Positions 35,401-47,212 of a stretch of DNA of 64,000 bases are shown one piece after another. Made by a program: the position numbers and the translations under genes. Each line of letters opens with the position of its first letter. Positions within the stretch are counted from its first letter, which is position 1. The notes under the pieces were generated by a model, which was not told the DNA's origin, did not search any database, and saw only the letters and a program-made list of their open reading frames with translations. Origin of the DNA: Dromiciops gliroides (Eukaryota > Chordata > Mammalia > Microbiotheria > Microbiotheriidae); NCBI RefSeq assembly GCF_019393635.1, contig NC_057866.1, positions 2,602,223 through 2,666,222 of the forward strand. Reading direction: 5' to 3'.

Positions 35401-38400
35401 AATCCTTTTGCATAATGTATTTTCCAATTTTTCACCTACCTCTCTTATTTGACGTAAAAAAATCCTTTTTGACCTCTTCCAGGAGGAACTTTTAGGCCTG
35501 AGACCAATTCACATTTCCCTTTGAGACTTTGCTTGTAGGTATTTTGACATAGTTGTCCTCTTCTGAGTTTGTGTTTTGATCTTCTCTATCACCATAATAG
35601 TTTTCTATGGTTAGGGATTTTTTTGTTTTGTTTGTTTTTGTTTTGTTGCTCATTTCCCAGCCTATTTCATGACTTTAATTTTTAATTTTTTTTTTTTGGC
35701 GGGGCAATGAGGATTAAGTGACTTGCCCAGGGTCACACAGCTAGTAAATGTCATGTGTCTGAGACCAGATTTGAACTCAGGTCCTCCGTGTAATGATTGG
35801 AATAATGCCACCTGCTGGAGATCAGAGTCCAGACCAGAGTCCAACTTTTCTGAGAACATTCAGACCAGAGTCTAGTTTTCCTATCTTATCACTCCAAGAA
35901 GACAAGATCTCAAAGACTTAAATGAACAATTTCATTTTGTTGTTTTTCTTTTTCCTTTCTGTTATTATATACACCATTTGTAACATGTATTCTCTGCAGA
36001 GGCCCTCCCTCTGCAGGTCAATGTCAAAGCGCTGGTTCATAAGGGACCACCCCTCTGGATAAAATTTCCCCTTTCTCCCTTTTCTGTATTGTTATTGACA
36101 TATTATATTCTGTTATTTTTTACTGTTTCATCAAGGAAACACCCCGTGTTTCTTGAAGAAAAAAAGGGGGGACTGTAATGATTGGAATGCCGCCACCTGC
36201 TGGAGATTTACTGTAGGAAAGCTCCGCCATGAGGAGAAGGCATCCGAGGGCAAGCCATGTGGCTTTTCTTTGGAGTCAGGAAGTGACATTTGCTTGCGGG
36301 AGGAAGAGGCGGCGAGGCTGGCTCTTTCCCTCTTTTTCGTCAGGACTCTGGTGGAGAGTGGAGCTAAGGATGAGCTCTCCCTTTGATAGATAGATGAATT
36401 AAGGCCTTTCTCTCTCTCTTCACCAAATTCTTATTCTCCTTAATAAATGCTTAAAAGTCTAAACTCTTGCTAAAGCTTATAATTTATTGGCAACCACTCA
36501 TTAGATATTTTAGACAGAATGGCTAGAATTTTAGCCCCTTACATCCTGAATCCAGGGCCAGTGCTTCATCCACTGCGCCACCTAACTGCCCCCTATTTCA
36601 TGACTTTTTTTTTTTTTTTAATTTTTTTATTAAGATTTTATTATGTTGACATGTTTCTCATTCCACATCATCTTCGGCCAAGCTCTGTACACTCACAATT
36701 CTCTGGCTTATTGTTGGCAGCTTAGTCAGAAGCATCTGGAACACTGGTGATGGAAGAGTCTGCTGTAAAACTTGCAACAACTGCTGTGGCTGCCCACAGA
36801 CAGCAATGGCATTTGTCAAGTGGTCAACACCCTTTTCATATTCACCTTGGGCTAGTAATTCCTCACCAAGCTGTATTTCTTCAAGGAAGAACTTCTGAAC
36901 AGCCTCAGCATCTTTAAGGTCGGGTAACTTTGAAAGTCCAGCTCTCTCTTTAGCAAGCTTCTGTTTCTTTCTTCGCTCTCGAAGCCTGTTCTTGAAGTTG
37001 GGGTCGCTCCGTCTCTTGCGGTCAAAGTAAATACAGTAGCCGATGAAGAGGGCCCCGCACACACCGGCAGCGATCGCCCCACTCCGTCCCACCATGTTTC
37101 CGGCAGCTGCTCGCGAAGCAGGTAGCAGCAGCCGCGCCGTCCCCTCGCTGACCCTCAAGCCAGGAGAGGCGGCTCGCTCCGCTCCCTTCGAGGGCGGAGC
37201 CAACGAGAGCTATTTCATGACTTTTAAAGTTGAGCTCTGCTCCTGGGGCACAGGGGTAATGTCCCAAGCTTTTTGCTCAGGGCGTCAGGGGCCGGTCACT
37301 GGCTTGTTGTGCTGGTTGCTGGTGGCTCGCCTGTTGTGTGGGGGTTCTGGGGCTGGGGGTTTGCCTGCTGCTCTGGATTTTCCTGGCCTAGTCATGCTTA
37401 TTTCACCAGGATTTCTGGGGCGGGGGGTTCACCAGCTGTGCAGGGTCCTCTAGGCCTGCTAGGCCTGGCCACTAGCCTGCTGCCAGGGCTGGATGCTTCA
37501 TTGCTAGCCCTCTGTGCTGCTGGTCTGTGCTAGGGCTAGGGGTCACCTGTGCTGGGATGTGTTTCCCTTTGACCCAAGTGAAAAGACCTTTGCTGCAGTC
37601 CTTCCAAGTTACCTTGGGCTGGGAAATTGTTTCACTCCTTTTCTGGGTTTTTTCACTCCAGACCAGCATTTGTTTTGAGGCTTGATTTAAAGTTGTTTGG
37701 AGAGAAATTGGAGAGAGCTCAGGAAGGTTCCTGCCTTTTCTCTGCCGTCCTGGCTCTGCTGTCTTGGTGCTGCCATCTTGGTACCGCTCCCCTTACCTGT
37801 ATTTTATGCATTTTCATATAGGTGTATGTGAAGCCATGCTTCCCTCCCCCACCCAGAGCCCTTGTTCTGCCAGTGACAAGCCTGGAGTTCTTTGTGACAC
37901 AAGCCTTGTCAGATCTTTGTGAGCGTTCTTCCCTGCCTCCATCCTGATGGGAGATACAAGACTCCAGGTGGAATCTAACCGGCCCTTGTTAACTCCCCTC
38001 CATCCCTTGCCAAGAACCCATCATGCCTGTGTGTTCAGCCAGACATTCAAACCCCAGACACTCATCCTTCCCTTAGGCTTCTGGGGGATGACCAGGCTTG
38101 CCGCCTTCCGCTGAATTCCCCACCTTCAGTTGATGAGTGATGACAGCAGCTTCTGTGTTCCCAAGATCTGCAAATTTCCCTCCATTTCCTAGTCATTTCC
38201 TATGCTTTATCCCTTCATGTTAGTGGTGGCATTTTCATCCTCTCATGTGGATAGTGGTCATCAGTTTGACCATTCTGTGCAGTGTCTCCGTGATGTCCCA
38301 ACCTCGTGCTGCAGGAAGACAGTCATTGGTCAGCTGTCCCAACAGCAATGTGACAACCCCGCCCCCAGGGATGTAGGATTGACTTCAGCTCACAAGTGTG

Positions 38401-40304
38401 CACGAGGACCAGGGAGCTTCCCCAGCCCCCTGCAAGAGCACTGTGAAAGGGCAAGTGGAGGCTCAGAGGGGACTTGCCCAGCGCCACTCAGCTAGAACCC
38501 AAGCTCAGGTCTTCCTCCTCCCTCCCACGACATGTGGCTTCTGTGGCAGAGCAGTAGGGGTCGGGGCTAACCACGGGGTCAGGCTGGCTGTGGATCTGTC
38601 AGCAGCCCAAGACTCCATCATGCCTTCTGCCAAAGAGGCCCTCCCTGGCCTCTCAGGATCCTGCCTCTCCTTCAGGTCCCAGGCCAGGACCCACTCCCAG
38701 GTTGGGGAGGCACCTGTCCTCTTTCCATTGGGACTTGGCTTCTCTCCCAGGCCTCAAATGCAGGGTTCTGAAGCCCTGTGGCTCAACCTTGTGCTAAACC
38801 AGAGGAAGGGAGATTCAGAGGCCTAGGAAGTGAGGCAAGAGTGGGCCTCAGTTTCCTCACCTGTATGATGGAGAGGTTAGACTGGCCACTGAGGCTCATT
38901 CTGGCTGTTTGCAGGATCCTGTGCCCCTCCACTCCAGTACTGGGCTCCAGGCCTCTCTCAGGGAGGAGATGAAGCCTTCTGGCACCAGTCTTCATTCCCC
39001 GCATCATGCTGCCCCCCAGGAGAAAGTCCCCAGTCCTCTGTTCTGGCCCAAATGTATGTGGAGAGGACTTGGTTTGGTTCATCTGAGGAAAGACCCTGCA
39101 GAGACACTGGAGGAGAGAAATCGGGAGACGGAAAGGCCTCCAGTCCAAGACATGTGAGGCTGGAGGGAGGGAGCTGGGACGTGGGGAGGACTCACGGCAG
39201 CTGTGTTCGGGATCTGGAAGGGAATGTGGGAAGGAATGCGTTAGTAAGAGGAGGGAGCCAATGTGGGTGCTTGAGGGTGAGCAGGCTGCTGAGTCGTGGT
39301 GCTCCTAAGAGGAAGAAGTCCTTCTAGGAGGGGGAAGCAAGAGAAACTAGGAATAAGCCACAGGTAAAAGATCAGAGAAATGAAATACTGGGGAAAGCCA
39401 AGGAGAAGGACGAGGCCAGGCTGTGGAGGGTCTAACGCCAAATGGAAGGGTTTGTGATTTGGTTCCAGAGGGAACAGGGACCCTTGGTGGTGTTGGGTGA
39501 CCTGGTCACACATGGACTTTAGGAAGGTCTCTTTGGCACCTTTCTGGAGAATTAGTTGGAAAGGAGAGAGACAAGTTGGAGGTTATTAGTTTGGTCAAAT
39601 GGCAGCTCACTGGAGGTGGCCATGGAAAGGTAGGGACAGATAGATGGACAGATTCATGGATGGATGGATGGATGGATGGATGGATGGATGGATGGGCAGA
39701 TGGACGAATGGATGGATGGATGGATGGATGGATGGATGGATGGATGGATGGATGGATGGATAAATAGATGCATGGATAGATGGATGGATAGATTGACGGA
39801 TGGATAGATGTATGGACAGATGGACGAATGGATGGATAGATGTATGGACAGATGGATGGATGGATGGATGGATGGATGGATGGATGGATGGATGGATGGA
39901 TGGATGGATGGATGGATGGACAGATGGAAGGATTGTTATGGAGGGAGAAACGACAATATTTGGCAACTGTTTAGATAGATGGAGAGAGGAGCCAAGGCTG
40001 ATACCAACATTGGGAGGACGGCAGTGCCCTCAAAGGAATTTGGGAAGTTCAGAGGAGAGGATGGCTTGAGTGGGAGTGGGGTGGGGAGGTGTTGAGTTGG
40101 TGGTGTCTCTGGGACATTCAGTTTGAAATGTCCGGCTGTTAATGGGGCAGGACTTTAACTTCAGAGAGTGACTCAGGCTGGGTTTGCTGATCTGGGAGTG
40201 ATCGGCAGAGGGGATAATTAAACCCATATGAGTGGATGAGATCATTGAGAGAGAAGGGAAGAGGGTCCAGGCCAGAGCTTTGAGGAATGCCCAGTTGGGA
40301 GGCT

Positions 40305-40351
<47 letters not shown>

Positions 40352-41262
40352 ACTCGAGCCCGCACCAGTGAGGGCTGCCCCCCCCTGCAGGAGGGCGCCT
40401 GTGCTTTCTGGGAGCCCCGGCCGGGAGGCTGGCGAGGGAGGTTTCAGGATGTTCATCAGACAGGGTTCCCTTTGTGTCTGGAGTCAGACAGTGAGCTGCA
40501 CAAAGGAAATGCAGCCCAGGAGCCCGCGGGGTGGCAGAGGGGCAGGGGGCCAGCACTGTCACCTGGTAAGACCCCCCTTATTTTACAGAGGAGGAAACTG
40601 AGGCTTGGCTGAGGCTAGCTTTAGTCTGTCAGCTCTGAGAAGCTGAGTGTAGAGAGCCAGCGAATGGATGGAGGGAGGGAGCCAGAGCCCAAGGGGAGGC
40701 TGGCCTAGAGAGCCGCGGTGCCCTCCTTGACCACTAGAGGGCGGCATGGCCCCAAAGTCAAGCCTCCTGTGACTGGCGGCCCAGCCTGGAAATTCCGGCC
40801 GGGAAGAAGGAAAAAGCCCAGATTTCCTGGCAGGCCCCTGTCCCATTTGGGGCCCAGGGGTCCAGGCATCTTGTCCAGCCCTTAGAGCAGCTGGCATGCG
40901 AGGTGCCCCATAGCGCCCTGACAGTGCCCACCATGGAGGTTCAGAGTCAGGGGGAGGCAAGCAGCCCTACCCCATGCTTCATCCCCCTCAGCCCCCCAGA
41001 CAGTCTCCCCACCCGCTCTCCCAGCCGCCCCCCAGCCGATCCTCCACCTTGGGCTGGGAGCTGCCTGGGCAAGGAGTGTCCGGCCCCCCAGGGGCCCTGG
41101 GAAGTCAGAATGGCTGGCCTGGTTTTCAGGAGAGTCCCCAGCTGGGCACATGGGAAACTCATAGACTGTCAGAGCTGGAAGAGTTTGTGGAGAGAGACCC
41201 CTGATTTTACAGAGAGGGAAACTGAGTCTTAGAGGGGCAGTCCCCAGAAGGCTTTGTGTGTG

Positions 41263-41304
<42 letters not shown>

Positions 41305-44300
41305 TTGAAGAGTCCTCACAACAGCCCCAGTTTTCTTCATGCTTTAGCTCTGTGAAGCACTTCTTTCAACAAGATCCTGTTGGGGGGGTCTTGGTCCCCA
41401 CTTTATAGGCCCAGAGGGCAGCACAGGCAGCCTGTGGCTGAGGACAGGGGTCTGTCTGCCAGGGCAGCTCCTCTAGCCTGGGCCACAAATGAATGGGGAT
41501 GGGCAGGGCAAAGCATGAGAGGCGATGGGGTCAAAGCCACCGAGTGGCAAGTAGCGGGTGAGAGCTGGGATTGAGCACAAGGACAGCACTCTCTCCCCCA
41601 GCTGCATCAAGACCACCAGGACGTGTACCTGGCAGGAGCATCCTGGTCCCATTGCTCCATGAGGAAGCCTGAGGCCCGTGCTGCTGGCCTGGATCAGAGC
41701 TGCGGTGTCCTGTGTGTGCTGTGGGGTAAGATGGCTCTGGAGAGAGGCCGGTGGTCAGCAGAGCCTCAGTGGGGGGTCCCCTGGTGGCTCCCCACTGCTC
41801 AGCACGGTGCCTGACACATAGTAGGCACTTCATCGGTGTTGTTTGGTTGGGCAGTGCTCAGCTCTGCAGACCAAACCACCCAACCCCAGCAGGTGTCAGG
41901 TCCTGCACTCAGTTTCCCCATCATCCCACTCCCAAGAGGCTCAGGGATGAGCCAGTCAGCTTGCAGTAGCCGCTCTGGCAAATGAGTGTGCTAACAGCAA
42001 GTGTTCTGAAAGTCTGAAGCCTAGAGAAGTGGTGCTGTTGTGATACAGACTGAATTAATGAATACCGTTAATTAACGCTGACACCTCTGCTGTGTGACCG
42101 CAGACAAGTCTACCTTCCCAAGGAGAACCTGGCAGGGCTCAGCGGGCAGCCTGGCAAGCCATCTGAAGAGAGAGGAGTGATCTCGGCTCCCTTCTTGTCC
42201 CCTGGGAGACTGGACTTGTCTGGGGCTACCCAGGACCCCTGTTCCCTGGATGACCCCCCAAAGTCAGACACATTCCTTCTCTGCAGCTCTCCTCTGCCAC
42301 TAACATTTCTTCAGTCACCAAAGTGTTTGGTTCTTTTATCACTTCCCCGGGTCCCCTCTGCTCTAAAATGCCAGAAGTGGGTGCTCCCACATCCCCTTCC
42401 ATTATTCTCCGTTAACCAGGACATCCCAGCCCTGGAAGACAGGACCTCGTTGTTGGTGGGGGTGGGGCGGCCTCTGTGCTTCTTCCTGCCCCGACCTCCT
42501 AAGGCAGCTCCTCTCGGGGGGTCAGTTCCTCAGGAAATGAAAGGCCTTGGAGGGTGAAGGATACAAGAGCCGAGGGCTAGAGAAACACAAAAGCCGGCCA
42601 CTCGTGTTCCAGTTTAGAAGGGGAAGGCTAGTCTGGGAGCCTGGACCCGTGTCCTACCTAACACCCCCTGTCTCGGGGCCCCAGGAGGGAGCCTGAGCTC
42701 TCTCTGATGGGAGCCACTGGGCCAGCAGGCACAGCCCCCAGTCTGCCCTGGACCTTGGAGGTACTGGGGATCCTTGAGAGCTCAGCCGGGGCAAGGGGAC
42801 AGGGATACCCCATCATCTGGGGCCTCTCGCTCTCTTCCTCCCCTGCCCCAGAGGCTGCTGGGGGAGCGAGCAGATGCCTCCACATGCATTTCAGGCAGGC
42901 TGCCCGTGTGCAGCTGTCTGTCCCTGCCCTGGCTGGTGGGGGCCTATAGGTAGGTCTGTGGGCAGAACTGGGGAACTTCCTATCGAGAAGCCTCGGACGT
43001 GTTGCAGCTCAGAGCCCTGGCCTGGCGAGTGGGGGACCTGAGTTCCAGTCTCAGCTCTTCTGTGTATTAGCTGTGTATGCGTGACTTTGGACGCGGCCCT
43101 TCTCTCTCAGTTTACCCACCCATAAAACAAGGAAATTGAGGAAAGCTGACAGTTCCCTTTTTATGTCATGTTTAAAGTTTACAGAGCATTTCTACAAGTA
43201 TTACCTAATAATAATAATTATAGCCAGCAAATAGCCCAGGCTCCTGCCCCACACTGCTGGGGGGGCTGATCAAGGGATCCTCATGGGCATAACTGTAGAT
43301 TGGCATGACACTCGAGCCTCCTCAGTCCTGAGGCCACTCGGGCCTCTGCCCAGCTTGCTCTGGGACACCTGGGCTCCAGGAAGCTGGTGCTTAGAACAGG
43401 GGACCTGGTTCCAGGGATCTCCCGACCAGGACCCCATTTTCTCGGATCATGTCACCTGGGAAGGGGAATCAGATAGCAGTGGGGGGGTTGGGGATGACGC
43501 AGGAACGACACGATCCCCTGGGCTGCTTCAGCAGGCTCTGGTAACCCTCAAGGAACTCTCCCTGGTCCACCACACGGCTCACCTTCCTGGGGCATGGAAT
43601 CCTTCAGTCGCCAGGCACAGAGCCCCCCCTGGCCAAGGCCTGAGACGCCCCTCTCCCCCCAGCCCTGTGAAGCCTTTCCAGCTTCCACATGCACCCAGCC
43701 TGGCCCCTGCCAGGTGCCCCAGCCATGGGTATGACAGGGTCTGAGAGGATGGAACCTTCCTTTTCTCCCATTTTCTCAGGTTTGTAAAAGTGTTTTCCTC
43801 AATACTGCTGAGAGGTCAGCAGTGCCAGGACTGTCAGACCCATCATACAGATGGTGAAACTGAGGCTGAGCAAGGCTGGAAACTCTGGGTCCAGGTTATC
43901 TTATATTTCATCGCAGACTGACCCTGTGACAGAGGCCTCGGGGCCAGCTAGCCCAGCAGTTCTCGCTGTATGTCCCACACCTCAGCACAGAAGATCATTC
44001 AACCCAAACCACCTGTCCCAACTCTACATCTCCCCCATCCGCACCATATTGCACCTCTAGGACCTGCCCTCCCCCTTTGATCTTGGGAGAGGGGAGGGTT
44101 CTGGGTCACAGGCTTAGAGCTGAAGAGACTAGAGAAGTCAAGTTCACACCCTCCCCATTTTGGGTTTAAGTTCCTGGGACCCAAGGGTGAAAAAAGGGAG
44201 TGCAGAGGGAGGGGGAGGGTAGTCAGAAGTAAAACACCTCTGAGGAGGAATAGGTAAAAAGAAGAGAGAGTAAATGTCATGGGAAGGGAGTGAGATGGAG

Positions 44301-47170
44301 GGAAATAGTTATGATGATCGATTATAATGGCAAAACATATGGTACCTACTTGGCCGGGCTTTTGTGAAGAAGATTCTCTGTCAAGTTTAAGGTACTATAT
44401 AGAGGTTGTGATGAACAGGATACTATCAGAAAAACCTGGAAAGACCTACATGAACTGCAGCAGAGTGAGATGTACTGTATACAAAATAACAGCAATAGTA
44501 GGGGATGATCTGCTGGGAAGCACGTGGTTATTTTCAGTAAGGCAATGATCCAATATAACCCTGAAGGACTTATGAAGATTGCAGCCCATCTGCAGAGAAA
44601 GAACTGATAGTATCTGAAAACAGATGGAAACATATTTAAGAATTTTTTTTTCTTTTCCTCTTTGACAATTCCTTAATCTGAAGTTTGGGGTTTTTTTGAC
44701 CATTTTCTCTCACAACTAGCTAATATGGGAATTTTTCCATGACTACTCATGTATAATTTATTTTGAATTGTTTGAGTTCTTGTGGGTGGGGGGGTGGGAA
44801 TGGAGGGAGGAAGAGAAGTTGGAACACGAAGTTTTTAAAAAATTGATGTTAAAATTTGTTTTTACATATATTTTGGAAAATAAAATTCTATTCAAAGCAA
44901 AAAAAAAAAAATAAGTTCCTGGGACCCAGAGAGGGGAGCAGTGACCTGGGCATTAAGTAGCAGCCAGGATCTGAACCCAGCTCCTCTGCCTCCAAAGACT
45001 GCCCCACTTCCCACAGGAGTATGCCAGGGCCATAATTGTGTCCATTACCCAGGGCCCAGGGGCATCTTTGCTGCTTCCAGTCGTGTCGTTCTTCAAACTC
45101 GACACCTGGTTCAGAGGGTGCTGCCCATGTTTCTCTGAATTCCTCAGGTCACTGCCTTAGAGCACAGTGCAGACCCCTAGCCTCCTTCCATCATTCCAAG
45201 GTCACACTTTGTGCCCTTTGGCTGCCCATTGAGTGTAGCCGGGGTTGGTTATTCTGGGCACCTTCTTCCTGACACTGGTCCTCTTGGGAGATGTCCCAGT
45301 GTGGGGCACAGGGCCCACACCTTTGTGACCTTTCTCACATCCTTCATCTAACAGAGCAGGTGAGGCTCTCCGGACACCTCCCCCATGCATCTCACCTCAG
45401 ACACTGAGCTTGGGCTCCTGGCCTGACAGGAGAAGTGTCTGTGCTGGGAGATGCTGCCCCATGGCTTCCTCTCCCTCTACAGCTGAGCTGCAACTTCCTT
45501 GGCTTTAAGATGAACCCCAGACCAAAGTTCATGGCTTCTTCCCTGGGTGGAGTGCGCTTGGCCAGGCAGGTGGTGATGGTGACCAGCTGAGTAAGGGGGC
45601 CTGTCCTCCCTGACCCGGGCCTGCCAGACCTGCATTCTCTGTTCTTCGGCTGGGTGTCAGGGTGGGGAGGGGCCTTGCGCACAGTTCAGACGGCCCCTTG
45701 GCTTTACACCTGGGGAAACTGAGGCCCAGAAGGGGGCGGACCTCCCAAGGCCACAGGGTGAGTTTGGTAGTGGGGCTGGAAGAGGCGTCTGGGGGCTGCC
45801 TTCATGTCCGGAGGTCCACTCTCTCTTCCCTGGTGAACCTGGGGACCATTTCACACCCATCCTTGGGTCAGTTGGCCACCCAACAGATCTCAGCACTTAG
45901 TGTGACTAGAAATCCATCAAGCAGCAAACCTTTATTAAGCACCACCCATGTGCCAGGCGTGGGACTGGGCTCTGGGGACCCGAGGACAAAGAATGAAGCA
46001 GTCCCTGTATGCAAGTACTTGGTGCCCGGAGGGGCTGATGCCAGGGGCATGACCACCCACCAATCCTAAATGCTTTGTAAGTGGGGCGCTTCTCCTCACT
46101 GTATTTGTAGCTGTTAGCAGGACAGGGGGGGGCACCCAGACCTCCTGCTCTTCCTCCTCCTCCTGCTGCCCTTGGGCTTCTCTGGGAACAGCTGAACAAA
46201 TGTCTCTTGTCTTTCTTCTGTCTCCCCAGGGCTTCCTTTCCTTCACCCTGGTGTTCTTTGTGGCAGTGCAAGTGACCTTCTGGAGATACTGGGAGCCCTC
46301 CAAGGTGAGTGAAGCCTCCTCGCCTCCTCAGACAAGCTCTGGAGATTGGGGAGGGGGGAGGAGGACTCTGAGCTGGACTAGGGGTCTGCTTATAAATGGT
46401 TAACCGGCTCTCTGGGGCAAAGGGGAGAGATGTGCCCCTAACATAGTTTAATCTGCATCATTAATATTTTTCCATCACGTAGTGTTTGCTGATTTCTGAG
46501 GTGTAGGTGTTCACTCAGACAATGTACTAGTATGGGTGGGAGGACCCTTAGGTGCCTGGAAGCCACAAGGCCAGGAGAGGGCAGAAAACTGAGAGAGATG
46601 GAAAGACGGCAGAGGAGGAGAGGCCCGCACTTCTTCCCTCCAGCAGACCAAGGGGCTTCCTGGAGAAAGTGGCACCTCTAGGTCTAGTGACTCGGACAAG
46701 TCACAGTTGGCATGGAGGGGTAAGAGATATCAGAGAACACTGTGGCTGGAGGTGGCAAAGACCTGGGAAGCTTTGAGGAGGCCCAGGTGTCTGGCTCAGG
46801 GTGGGGTCAATGGGGGGCATAAGCACATCCTTACCCCCCACACACCTAGGGGCGGGACTTGCATCTTGACTTGGCTCCCAAGTCCTTCCTGGAACTGGGG
46901 ATGGGCCCAAGGGCTCTAAGCCAGGACTCTGCAACAACAGACTCAGCTTCCTGCTGCAAAGCGGACAGGAGCGCCAGTTGGGGGAGGGGTGCCAGGCCCT
47001 GGGGGGCAGAGGACCCTCCTGGGGCACAGGCAGAACCCGTTCCCTGCTGCTTGGCAGCATTTCTGTCTTCTGGGGGAGGAAATGAAAGCTTGAGGAAATA
47101 ATAACAATAATATTCATGAGGAGGATAATTGGAGAGATGGCAGCCATAGTGGAGAGGGGGAGGAGGGTGG

Positions 47171-47212
<42 letters not shown>

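Larger units (their letters stand above)
35223..37795 (-). mobile_element. L1 ORF1 and 5' UTR segment, split by three later insertions
   Basis: Antisense. 35176-35427 encodes an ORF1-like coiled-coil stretch ([20 protein letters not shown]). The far end (about 37.2-37.79 kb) is the GC-rich 5' UTR, finishing with CTGCCATCTTGGTACCGCTC, the usual start of marsupial L1s in antisense. A SINE, an LTR element inside it and the TOMM20 retrocopy have landed between ORF1 and the 5' UTR. Confidence 0.75.
24808..46229 (+). other. TSPAN32: TSPAN32 intron 3 (21.4 kb)
   Basis: Bounded by GTGAGT and TCTCCCCAG. It contains most of the window's mobile DNA: the L1 pile with LTR fossil and TOMM20 retrocopy (30.8-37.8 kb), SINEs at 25.6, 28.2, 29.8 and 30.7 kb, the LINE-like insertion at 44.2-44.9 kb and several microsatellites. 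Stretches with nothing recognised: 25.78-28.2, 29.95-30.66, 37.8-39.2, 41.3-44.16 and 44.93-45.9 kb. Confidence 0.9.

Noticed and set aside
39576-40069. Trp-Met-Asp-Gly and Ile-His-Pro-Ser repeat proteins
   Set aside because: Translations of the GGAT tetranucleotide microsatellite.
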